A DNA stretch of 64,000 bases from an uncultured Clostridia bacterium (GTDB lineage Bacteria > Bacillota > Clostridia > Oscillospirales > Ruminococcaceae): positions 1 to 64,000 of the forward strand of contig CANQHA010000002.1 in assembly GCA_947623585.1 (NCBI GenBank). The letters are read 5' to 3'. The position numbers and the translations under genes are program-made. Under the pieces are notes generated by a model, which worked only from the letters and a program-made list of their open reading frames with translations, ran no database searches and was not told the origin of the DNA. Positions 26,540 through 40,577 of the stretch are shown in pieces. Position 1 is the first letter of the stretch. Every line of letters starts with the position of its first letter.

Positions 26540-27445
26540 GTGGCGGAATTTGACGACATATACTGCGGGCTTCTGAAGAAGATCCTGAGCGACGGGCGCG
26601 AGGTTGAAAACCGCACCGGCGTCAACACGATAAAGATACCAGCCTTTCATTTTCAGATAGACGCGGGCAGAGAATTTCCTATTCTGACGACAAAGCAGGT
26701 CTTTATCCGTCAGGCGGTTTTGGAGATGCTTTGGATATATCAGGCGCAGTCGAACGACGTTCGCTGGCTTCAGCAGCGGGGCGTTCACATTTGGGACGAG
26801 TGGGAGATCGACGGCGAGGGCTATTGGAACGCCTCTCAGATGCTCCCCGATGAAAACGGCAGGCTCGTTAAAACCGACGTTCATAAATTTTTCGGTCGAG
26901 AATGGGCGCACACCATCGGCACGGCTTACGGCTGGATAGTTAGAAAATTCGGTCTGACGCAGCAGCTCATTGAAAAGCTGAAAAATCAGCGGAGCGACCG
27001 GCGCATGGTGATGTCTCTTTGGCAGAACGATTACCTTGAAACGGCGGTGCTTCCCTCCTGCGTTTGGTCGAGCGAATGGGACGTGACCGGCGGCAAGCTG
27101 AACGCTTGGGTGCATCAGCGAAGCTGCGACGTTCCGCTCGGGCTGCCCTTCAACGTAACTCAGTACGCGGTTTTGCAGAGAATGCTCGCGCAGGCAGCGG
27201 GGCTTGAAGTCGGCACTATCGACTGGTCGATAAAGGACGCCCATGTTTATGTCAATCAGCTTGAGGGCGTAAAAGAACAGCTCAAAAGATATGACGAAAA
27301 CGGCGGAGGGCTTCCCGCGCCGCAGCTTTGGCTTAACCCCGAGGTCACGGATTTCTTTGAATTCGACAATTCGACCGAGTGCCGGGACGTTAAGCTGACG
27401 GATTATCGCCATATGGGAAAGATCAGCTTCCCGATAGCGCAGTGA
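26540..27445 (+). CDS. thyA: Thymidylate synthase ThyA (GTG start)
   Basis: DGREVENRTGVNTIKI, VLPSCVWSSEWDV, QRSCDVPLGLPFNVTQYA, DAHVYVNQLE. Confidence 0.93.
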   Translation: MAEFDDIYCGLLKKILSDGREVENRTGVNTIKIPAFHFQIDAGREFPILTTKQVFIRQAVLEMLWIYQAQSNDVRWLQQRGVHIWDEWEIDGEGYWNASQMLPDENGRLVKTDVHKFFGREWAHTIGTAYGWIVRKFGLTQQLIEKLKNQRSDRRMVMSLWQNDYLETAVLPSCVWSSEWDVTGGKLNAWVHQRSCDVPLGLPFNVTQYAVLQRMLAQAAGLEVGTIDWSIKDAHVYVNQLEGVKEQLKRYDENGGGLPAPQLWLNPEVTDFFEFDNSTECRDVKLTDYRHMGKISFPIAQ

Positions 27446-27455
27446 GGTGTGAAAA

Positions 27456-27932
27456 ATGTCCGTAAAAATAATCGCCGCGATAGGAAAAAACAGAGAGCTC
27501 GGCGGCGGCAACTCGCTTTTGTGGAGCCTCCCCGGCGACATGAAATTCTTCCGCGAGACTACCCGCGGCGCCACGGTGATCATGGGCCGCCTGACCTATG
27601 AGTCGATAGGAAGACCTCTGCCGAAGCGCAGAAACATCGTCGTCTCAAAAAGCCCCGATTTTTGTCCCGAGGGCGTCGAGGTCTTTAAGTCTTTGAGCGA
27701 GGCCCTTGAGGCCGCCGGCGGGGGCAATGTTTTCGTGATAGGCGGCGCGAGCGTATATCGCCAGGCGCTCCCCCTTGCCGACGAGCTTATACTCACCGAG
27801 ATAGACTGCGAATACCCGAGCGCCGACGTGTTTTTCCCCGAGTTTGACAAATCGGGCTGGCAGAAAAAGATCCTCGCCGAGAACGAAGACGGCGGCGTGC
27901 GCTATCGCCACGCAGTCTATACCCGCGTTTAG
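27456..27932 (+). CDS. folA: Dihydrofolate reductase
   Basis: IIAAIGKNRELGGGNSLLWSLPGDMKFFRETTRGATVIMGRLTYESIGRPLPKRRNIVVS. Confidence 0.95.
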   Translation: MSVKIIAAIGKNRELGGGNSLLWSLPGDMKFFRETTRGATVIMGRLTYESIGRPLPKRRNIVVSKSPDFCPEGVEVFKSLSEALEAAGGGNVFVIGGASVYRQALPLADELILTEIDCEYPSADVFFPEFDKSGWQKKILAENEDGGVRYRHAVYTRV

Positions 27933-27964
27933 AGCCGAAAAGGCAAAAATTTTTCCAAAAGGGC

Positions 27965-27993
27965 TTGACAACGCCCCGCCGATTTGATATAAT
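27965..27993 (+). promoter_or_regulatory. Sigma-A promoter of tRNA-Val
   Basis: TTGACA-N17-TATAAT. Confidence 0.88.
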
Positions 27994-28007
27994 CACAATG
28001 TTGTCAC

Positions 28008-28083
28008 GAGGGTATAGCTCAGCTGGTAGAGCACCTGCTTGACGTGCAGGGGGTCATAGGTTCGAGTCCTATTATCCTCACCA
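28008..28083 (+). tRNA. tRNA-Val (GAC anticodon)
   Basis: GAGGGTATAGCTCAGCTGGTAGAGCACCTGCTTGACGTGCAGGGGGTCATAGGTTCGAGTCCTATTATCCTCACCA; complete cloverleaf with encoded CCA. Confidence 0.96.
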
Positions 28084-28119
28084 AAAAATAACAGCGCCGC
28101 AAGGTGCTGTTATTTTTTT
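28084..28119 (+). terminator. Terminator after tRNA-Val
   Basis: AAATAACAGCGCCGCAAGGTGCTGTTATTTTTTTG. Confidence 0.8.
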
Positions 28120-28238
28120 GACGTGGGTGTATAGTCTGAGAAGCTATGCTCAAAGCGCTCACAAGGCGGTTAAAACGCAGAAAGTACAACATTCGCAAAT
28201 GTTTCAAATTCGACAATGTGCGGGCGCTTTGAATCATG

Positions 28239-28316
28239 GACGCGATTGCTTTTCCGCAAGACGACCGAGCCGATTCTGCATGGCGAGGGAAGTCGAGCGG
28301 CAAAAAGCAACGCTTC
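28239..28316 (-). repeat. GAAGCGTT...AATCGC palindromic module (partner of 8865-8941)
   Basis: GACGCGATTGCTTTTCCGCAAGACGACCGAG ... GTCGAGCGGCAAAAAGCAACGCTTC. Confidence 0.75.
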
Positions 28317-28327
28317 CATTGAGGTTA

Positions 28328-28353
28328 CGAGTCCTATTATCCTCACCAAAAAA
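28328..28353 (+). repeat. Exact 26-bp duplicate of tRNA-Val 3' end (original 28063-28088)
   Basis: CGAGTCCTATTATCCTCACCAAAAAA at both positions, 265 bp apart. Confidence 0.95.
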
Positions 28354-28378
28354 GTCCTTGCCGTTTGGCGAGGGCTTT
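28350..28378 (+). terminator. Terminator-like hairpin after duplicated tRNA end
   Basis: AAAAGTCCTTGCCGTTTGGCGAGGGCTTTTT. Confidence 0.65.
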
Positions 28379-28404
28379 TTGCCAATAAGAGGGAGGATGC
28401 CATC

Positions 28405-29646
28405 ATGTCTTTATTCGGGAAAAAAGAAAAAGAAGAAATCGCGCGCTTGAAAGCACAGCTAACGCCGGAACAAATTCAAATTGCCGATGTTACCGCAGAG
28501 TTGGACCGCGTAAAAGCCCAGCTTCAAAACGTGCAGCAAAGTTTGCTGCAAGCTCAGAACGAGTTGTCAGTTAAAAGGGCTCAAATCATTGAAACCGATG
28601 AAGCGGTTCTTATGCAGTCGTTTGGATTTTACACGCCGCATTATAGCTATACAACCTCGGAACAGTATCAAAACAGATTAAAAGCTATCCGCGACGAGCA
28701 AAAGGAAATGATAAAATCAGGAATAGCTGCAACGGGAAACATGAATTGGCAGGTTAACGGCAGCGCTTCAAAGGGCAAAAAAATGGTAACCGATATGCAA
28801 AAACTCCTTTTGCGCGCCTACAACGCAGAGTGCGATGATGCGATCGAACACGTTAAATTCAACAACGTAGAGGCGTGTCAAAAGAAAATCTCAGCTTCAG
28901 CAGAGGCTATATCGAAGCTCGGTTCAATGATGAGCATAGCTATTTCACCGAGATATATTTCGTTGAAAATGAACGAACTGTTTTTAATGCATGAATACCA
29001 GTTGAAAAAGCAGGACGAAAAGGAAGAGCAGAAGCGCTTGCGTGAAGAAATGCGCGAACAAGCAAAGCTGCAAAAAGAAATAGAAAATTCGCGCAAAGAA
29101 CTTGAAAAAGAGCAAACGCACTATCAGAACGCGCTCAATAAATTAAATCAGCAATTTGCTTCCGCCGGAGAAACCGAAAAAGAGATTCTTGCCGAAAAAC
29201 GAGCCGAAATAATGGAGCAACTGTCTGAGTTGGACAAAGCAATAAAGGACGTAGACTATCGTGCGGCTAATCAAAAGGCGGGCTATGTATATGTTATTTC
29301 AAACATCGGGGCGTTTGGCGAGGGCGTATATAAAATCGGCATGACGCGCCGTCTTGACCCGATGGAGCGCATAGATGAGCTTGGGGACGCTTCGGTGCCG
29401 TTTGATTTTGATATCCACGCCATGATATTTACCGAGGACGCGCCAAAGCTGGAAGCCGCTTTACATAAAGCGTTTGAAAACAGAAGAGTCAATATGGTTA
29501 ATGCCAGACGAGAGTTTTTCAAAGTGTCTCTTGACGAAATCAAAAATGTTATACGTCAAAACTTCGATAAAACCGTAGAATTCGTTGACGTGCCTGATGC
29601 CGAACAATACCGCCAGACTTTGTTGATGCGTAACGCTCAGCAATAA
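28405..29646 (+). CDS. DUF4041 / T5orf172 (GIY-YIG-like, Mug113) domain protein
   Basis: Coiled-coil N-terminus; C-terminal GYVYVISNIGAFGEGVYKIGMTRRLDPMERIDELGDASVPFDFDIHAMIFTEDAPKLEAALHKAFENRRVN; RBS GGGAGG; supplied ORF starts earlier but RBS supports 28405. Confidence 0.88.
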   Translation: MSLFGKKEKEEIARLKAQLTPEQIQIADVTAELDRVKAQLQNVQQSLLQAQNELSVKRAQIIETDEAVLMQSFGFYTPHYSYTTSEQYQNRLKAIRDEQKEMIKSGIAATGNMNWQVNGSASKGKKMVTDMQKLLLRAYNAECDDAIEHVKFNNVEACQKKISASAEAISKLGSMMSIAISPRYISLKMNELFLMHEYQLKKQDEKEEQKRLREEMREQAKLQKEIENSRKELEKEQTHYQNALNKLNQQFASAGETEKEILAEKRAEIMEQLSELDKAIKDVDYRAANQKAGYVYVISNIGAFGEGVYKIGMTRRLDPMERIDELGDASVPFDFDIHAMIFTEDAPKLEAALHKAFENRRVNMVNARREFFKVSLDEIKNVIRQNFDKTVEFVDVPDAEQYRQTLLMRNAQQ

Positions 29647-29654
29647 AACAGACT

Positions 29655-29714
29655 GTGAGCGGCGAGCCAACGCCGCAACGGCGAACGAGCGCGAACGGTA
29701 AGAAATAACGCTTC
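29655..29714 (-). repeat. Partial GAAGCGTTATTTC module (related to 9036-9114)
   Basis: Reverse complement GAAGCGTTATTTCTTACCGTTCGCGCTCGTTCGCCGTTGCGGCGTTGGCTCGC. Confidence 0.7.
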
Positions 29715-29789
29715 TGTTTCCGGCTTTTTTCCCACAAAGCTGCGCTTTGCGGGGACCCCTTTTTTCGTTTGCGAATTTTTTGCAGGCAT
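29715..29789 (-). repeat. GGGGTCCCCG hairpin module (partner of 8791-8864)
   Basis: See 8791-8864; compensatory stem differences. Confidence 0.8.
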
Positions 29790-30013
29790 AAAAGGTATCC
29801 ATATTTTCCGGCAGAGGAAAATATGGATGCTATCGCTTAGCACCCCACCCCGCCGCACTACCTGCGAAAGGAAAGTTTGAGAGCCCCCGCCCCTAAGAGG
29901 GGAGGGGGCGGCTCACTTATCCCTATCCGTAGAAAGTCCGACGGGGGAGGGGTGACTAAACGATAGCATTCGAAAAAATTCCGCCCCGAGGCGGGATTTT
30001 GCGAATACCTTTT
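29790..30013. repeat. Composite palindromic element, copy E
   Basis: AAAAGGTATCCATATTTTCCGGCAGAGGAAAATATGGATGCTATCG ... CCCCCGCCCCTAAGAGGGGAGGGGG ... CGATAGCATTCGAAAAAATTCCGCCCCGAGGCGGGATTTTGCGAATACCTTTT. Confidence 0.88.
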
Positions 30014-30098
30014 CGCAGGCCGGTTCGGCGCTCGCAGAACGCAGGTAATTGCTGCAAGCCGGTCGCTCAATATGCCCTCTCCTGCAACCCTCTCGGCC

Positions 30099-30578
30099 CT
30101 ATTCCCTATAAAAAATCTCAGTCAGGCTTTCGAGACCGAGCCTGTCGCTTTCGTCAAAATATGCCGGCTCGACGCTGTCCATGTCGAGCACGCCCCAGAT
30201 ATTGCCGCCCTTTTTGAGGGGTATGACAATCTCGGAGTGCGTGTTGCAGTCGCAGGCGATATGCCCCTCGAAGCAATCGACCTCGTCAACGACGACAGAT
30301 TCGCCGCGCTTAAGCGCGGTCCCGCAGACGCCCGCGCCGAGAGCTATCCTCGAAACGGCGGGCTTTCCCTGAAAAGGCCCGAGCCTCAGACCGTTTTCGT
30401 CGGCAAGATAAAACCCCGCCCAGTTTGCGCCCTCAAACGCCTGTTTTATGACCGAGCAGGCGTTCGCGAGAACTGCGATAAGGTCGGTCTCGCCGGCGGT
30501 ATATAACAAAAGCTGCTCTTTGAGCATTTTGTAAAATTCGGTTTTATCCTTCGGATATTCAACTTCGATATAACTCAT
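30099..30578 (-). CDS. GAF-domain free methionine-(R)-sulfoxide reductase
   Basis: NWAGFYLADENGLRLGPFQGKPAVSRIALGAGVCGTALKRGESVVVDEVDCFEGHIACDCNTHSEIVIPL with fRMsr cysteines. Confidence 0.9.
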   Translation of the reverse strand: MSYIEVEYPKDKTEFYKMLKEQLLLYTAGETDLIAVLANACSVIKQAFEGANWAGFYLADENGLRLGPFQGKPAVSRIALGAGVCGTALKRGESVVVDEVDCFEGHIACDCNTHSEIVIPLKKGGNIWGVLDMDSVEPAYFDESDRLGLESLTEIFYRE

Positions 30579-30592
30579 TTTTACCCTTTCGT

Positions 30593-33288
<2,696 letters not shown>

Positions 33289-33299
<11 letters not shown>

Positions 33300-35022
33300 C
33301 GCACACCGCCTTTGCGACCTCGGCGATATCCTCTTTGTCCTGCTGCGAGAGCTTCTGCCCGCCGTTTATGCGGTCAACGATATCGTTTCTGTCGCGATAG
33401 AGCCGCCTTAAAAATCTTCTGACGGTTTTGCCGAAATCCGCGTCGTCAACGCCGTCAAGACAGCGCGAGGTCGCCGCGGTCAGAATCGCTACCTGCTGCC
33501 ACTCCGAGTATGGCGCTCCCTGCTCCTGCTTGAGGGCGTTCATGAGTATCTCTCCGGCGCGAAGGCTTTTTTGCATTTCGTCGTCAAGATAATTTGAGAA
33601 CTGAGTGAAGACTTTCATCTCGCGATACTGCGCAAGCTCGAGACGAAGCGTGCCGGCGGCGGATTTCAGGCAGTCGGTCATGGCGTCTCCTCCGACGCGT
33701 GAGACCGAAAGCCCGACGTTTACCGCAGGGCGCTGACCCGAGCGGAACAGCGAGGTATCCAAAAAGATCTGTCCGTCGGTTATCGAGATTATGTTTGTAG
33801 GGATATACGCGGAAACGTTCCCCGAAAGGGTCTCGACGATAGGCAGGGCGGTCATGCTTCCGCCGCCGTGAGACGACGAAAGGTGCGCCGAGCGCTCCAA
33901 AAGCCTTGAATGGAGATAGAAAACGTCGCCCGGGTATGCTTCGCGCCCGGGGCTTCTTCCGAGAACGAGGCTCAAAGAGCGATAGGCGACGGCGTGCTTT
34001 GAAAGGTCGTCATAGACGATGAGAACGTCGCGCCCCTCTTTCATGAAATACTCCGCCATTGCGCAGCCCGAATAAGGCGCGATATATTGAAGCGGAGCGG
34101 AATCGCTCGCCGAAGCCAAAATTACTATGGTATACTGCATCGCCCCCGCTTCTTCAAGCGTCTTTACGAGCCGCCTTACCGAGCTCGCTTTCTGACCGAT
34201 AGCGACGTAAACGCAGATAACTCCCGAGTCTTTTTGGTTTAAAATGGTATCTACGGCGATAGCGGTCTTTCCGGTCTGCCTGTCGCCGATGATAAGCTCG
34301 CGCTGCCCCCTGCCGATAGGGAACATCGAGTCGATAGAGAGTATTCCGGTTTTAAGAGGCTTGTTGACCGGCTGCCTCGCCGCGATGCCGGGTGCGGGGC
34401 TTTCGACCGGGAAATATCCCGCCGGCTGGATTTCGCCCTTGCCGTCGATAGGAACTCCGAGAGCGTCGGTAACTCTGCCGATAAACCCTTCTCCGACCGG
34501 AACGCCCGCCGATTTTTTCGTTCTTTTAACGTGCGTCCCCGCAGCAACGCTGTCGTCCGAGTCGAACAGAATGCAGCCGAGCGAGGTCTTTGAGATGTTT
34601 TGCACCATTCCGCGCGCTCCGCCCTCAAAGAGGAGTATCTCGCCGTAAGCGGCCTTTGTCAGTCCGCTGACTACCGCAACTCCGTCTCCGACGGTGACGA
34701 CCGTGCCGATCTCCTCGGAAACGGGAAGCGGCTCGAATTCATCTACCGCCCTTTTCAGCAGGGGAATTACCCCGCCCTCGTCGTTTCCGACCGACTGCAT
34801 GGCCTCGTGAAGCTGCCGAAGAAGCCCCTCGGTGCTCCAGTCGTAAATATCCGAGCCGACCTCGAGGCGGAAACCGTTCACAAGCCTCGGGTCGCGAGCC
34901 CACTGGAAATAGCAGCGCTCGTTATATTTCAGCTCAATAAAGCGCTCGAAGCGCCTGCGCTGGTCGATAGTCGGCTCCACGGCGGAATAGAGCACCGCCC
35001 GAAGTCTTTTCGTATCACTCAT
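33289..35022 (-). CDS. atpA: F1 ATP synthase alpha subunit with N-terminal delta (AtpH) C-terminal-like domain
   Basis: Alpha motifs (GDRQTGKTAIAVDTI) preceded by VEPTIDQRRRFERFIELKYNERCYFQWARDPRLVNGFRLEVGSDIYDWSTEGLLRQLHEAM, resembling the delta C-terminus; start at second Met (35022). Confidence 0.94.
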
Positions 35023-35506
35023 TTGCGTTTTCCTTTTCAACTGAGGCTAAAAACGTCTCGAAAGCCTCGGCGGCGCTTGACAAAACAGCCTTTTCGACAG
35101 ATTCGGCGGCAAGCTCGGAAATGTCGGCCGCGCTTTGCTCGAGCGCTTTTTTGCGAATGGATTCCGCCTCGGCGCGGGCGTCGGAAATTATTTTTTCGGC
35201 TTCGGCCTCGGCGTCGGAAATCTTTTGATCGTATTGCTCCTGCGCCGAGCGGGCGGCTTCCGCCATGCGGCGCTTTGCGTCTTCTTCCTTTTCGGCGGTC
35301 CTTTGGTCTACCGATTCAAGAGCCTCGTCGGCCTCTTTCAGCTTTTTCGCGGCTTCGTCCGCCTGCTGCTTATATTCCGCCTCTCTTGCGTCGATAAATT
35401 TCTTTATCGGCTTATAGAGCAGGAAATAAAGCACTGCGAAAAGGATCACAAAGTTCAGCATATGAAGAAGGATCTGCTGAACGTCGATATTCAGCGGCAA
35501 TTTCAT
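35015..35506 (-). CDS. atpF: ATP synthase F0 subunit b
   Basis: One N-terminal TM helix then long charged coiled coil; position between c and alpha. Confidence 0.92.
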   Translation of the reverse strand: MKLPLNIDVQQILLHMLNFVILFAVLYFLLYKPIKKFIDAREAEYKQQADEAAKKLKEADEALESVDQRTAEKEEDAKRRMAEAARSAQEQYDQKISDAEAEAEKIISDARAEAESIRKKALEQSAADISELAAESVEKAVLSSAAEAFETFLASVEKENANE

Positions 35507-35520
35507 GCCTTATTTCCTCC

Positions 35521-35883
35521 TTAAAGTACAAACACCACTAAGATGGCGACGATAAGAGCATAGATTATCGCCGTTTCGATGAACACAAGTCCGAGCATCA
35601 TCGCGCCGCGCATATTTCCCGAGGCCTCGGGCTGCCTTGCGATGCCGTCGATGGTCTTCATAATAGTCATCGCCATGGCGATGGCGCCCGCGGCTGCCGC
35701 CGTTGCGATGATTATTGCGGCGGCGATGGCCTTATAGTCGCGAACGGTGTTTTCGGACTGAGTTTCGGTCTGAGCCTCGGCCTGAGCGGGGGCTGCGTTT
35801 TCCTCCGCAAAAACGGTAAGACCCATCGCCAAAACGAGGGACGCCGCCAAAATTACGGAGAGAATGATTTTCAATGCTTTCAT
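35521..35883 (-). CDS. atpE: ATP synthase F0 subunit c with N-terminal signal-like extension
   Basis: TIDGIARQPEASGNMRGAMMLGLVFIETAIIYALIVAI; preceded by MKALKIILSVILAASLVLAMGLTVFAEENAAPAQAEAQTETQSEN. Confidence 0.93.
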   Translation of the reverse strand: MKALKIILSVILAASLVLAMGLTVFAEENAAPAQAEAQTETQSENTVRDYKAIAAAIIIATAAAAGAIAMAMTIMKTIDGIARQPEASGNMRGAMMLGLVFIETAIIYALIVAILVVFVL

Positions 35884-35903
35884 GTTATCAGTTCCTTTCA
35901 GAA

Positions 35904-36758
35904 TCATTTGCGCTTTATTTTTTTATCGTGGACCTCGGTGCTTTCGCCATAGAAAACCGAGACGAGCATCGTGAGGACGTAAGCCTGGATTATCGCGTGC
36001 AAAAGCGTGAACAGCACCGCGACCACCGAGGGCAGAACAAAGCTGAGCGGCAGGTAGTGATATACGAGGTCGGTGACGAGCGCGCCGCTCAAAAGGGCGC
36101 CGAAAAGCCTGAAGCTCATCGATATCGGCAGCGAGAAGTCTTTGAGGGCGTTCACTGCTCCCCTTGCTTTTCCGTAGATGATTCCGCTGACGAGTATAAC
36201 GCCGTAAGACATCACGCCCATGGCTATCGCGCCGTTAATGTCGGCAAGCGGCGCGGGGAGGGTTATCGACGAGCCGCTAACGGTCACAGCCTGAAGCCCC
36301 AAAAGCTCAAAAAGCGTGCTGAACGCGATGTAAACGCCCGCCGTGAAGACATATGCTCCGAGAAAGCCGTTTCGGTGAGGGCTGTTTTGCTTTGCAAGCC
36401 CCGAAAAATATTTCACCGCCGTTTCAAGAACGAGCTGGAATTTTCCGGGTATCTTTTTGAAGCGAGGAATTGCGAACAGTCTCACCCCGAGGGCGAAAAC
36501 GGTTAAAATCGCCGTGACTGCAAAGGCCGATATAAGCCCCGGGTTCACTTCAAGGCCGAAAAGACCTATCTTTGCGCTTTCATGAAGCACTCCGTCGCGC
36601 ATGGCCTCCTGAATGGGTTCTTTCTCCTGCCCGGGGACAAGAATTATCCCGACGAGCAGCAGAGCCGCTAAAACAAGGAAGATCGCGGCGCTTATTATCA
36701 GTTGTTTTTTGCTCAAAACATCACCGCCTATACAAAAGGCTGAGCAAACCCGCGGCAC
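35904..36758 (-). CDS. atpB: ATP synthase F0 subunit a (start codon uncertain)
   Basis: Polytopic; SISMSFRLFGALLSGALVTDLVYHYL and LHAIIQAYVLTMLVSVFYGESTE motifs. Confidence 0.94.
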   Translation of the reverse strand: MPRVCSAFCIGGDVLSKKQLIISAAIFLVLAALLLVGIILVPGQEKEPIQEAMRDGVLHESAKIGLFGLEVNPGLISAFAVTAILTVFALGVRLFAIPRFKKIPGKFQLVLETAVKYFSGLAKQNSPHRNGFLGAYVFTAGVYIAFSTLFELLGLQAVTVSGSSITLPAPLADINGAIAMGVMSYGVILVSGIIYGKARGAVNALKDFSLPISMSFRLFGALLSGALVTDLVYHYLPLSFVLPSVVAVLFTLLHAIIQAYVLTMLVSVFYGESTEVHDKKIKRK

Positions 36759-36984
36759 GCCGTTGCGCCGCCAAGGTCAATGCCAAGCCGTTAAGATCAA
36801 AAGCCGAGATTCAGTTGCGATAAGCTATTATAGCACCATTGCGCCAAAAGGTCAACCCTTAATTTATATTGCAAACAGAAAGGGAAAACTGCGCCGGCAG
36901 AGGAGCACACTAAGCCGGGGGCTTGGAATGTGCGCCGAACGGCGCAACGCCGCGCCGTTTCCCTCTTTCTTGCGTGTCTTTTCG

Positions 36985-37016
36985 CTTCACTTTTCTGCAC
37001 GCACAGAAAAGTGAAG
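36985..37016. repeat. 13-bp perfect inverted repeat, 6-nt loop
   Basis: CTTCACTTTTCTG-CACGCA-CAGAAAAGTGAAG. Confidence 0.85.
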
Positions 37017-37085
37017 GAGCACTCCCCTTCAGGGGAGGGAAGAGAGGGTGGGGAAAGTGTGAAAAGCGTCCGACGTTTGCGAGCT

Positions 37086-37310
37086 AAAAGGTATTCAATC
37101 ATTCCCTCTCACGAGGTAAAGATTTCATACTATTTTAAGCCACCCCACCCCCGCAGGACGTTTGTTAAAAAGATAGCAAAGCGAACGCCCCCGCCCCTCG
37201 AGGGGCGGGGGCTATCATACTTAGCCTTTCCGCAGAAAGTATAGCGGGGGTGGGGTGATAAGCGATAGCATTCTTCTTACCCGCGGAAGCGGGGAAGATG
37301 AATACCTTTT
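37086..37310. repeat. Composite palindromic element, copy F
   Basis: AAAAGGTATTCAATCATTCCCTCTCACGAGGTAAAGATTTCATACTATTTTAAGCCACCCCACCCCC ... CGCCCCCGCCCCTCGAGGGGCGGGGGC ... GGGGTGGGGTGATAAGCGATAGCATTCTTCTTACCCGCGGAAGCGGGGAAGATGAATACCTTTT. Confidence 0.92.
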
Positions 37311-37413
37311 CCCCACTCAGCCCGGCTTCCGCCAACCGCAGGTATAAATTCTCACCCCGCCGGCTTTTCTGCAACGTCTTCGCAGCGGCGTGAAGATAAA
37401 TACCTTTCCCCTC

Positions 37414-37415
<2 letters not shown>
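37305..37415. repeat. Module related (inverted) to 1446-1560
   Basis: See 1446-1560. Confidence 0.75.
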
Positions 37416-40479
<3,064 letters not shown>

Positions 40480-40577
40480 TCAATAGTCCGGTTAGCGCGG
40501 CTAACAAAAACTTGATTTATTTTTTGAAATGTAATATAATCACCGTATATGTATTATTTTGAGAAAGGAATCGGAAA

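Noticed and set aside
26522-27583. 353-aa minus ORF opposite thyA
   Set aside because: Antisense to clear thyA/dihydrofolate reductase coding sequence.
28084-28327. A complete small integrative element between the tRNA-Val duplicates
   Set aside because: Only ~240 bp with no ORF of credible coding potential; recorded as a footprint instead.
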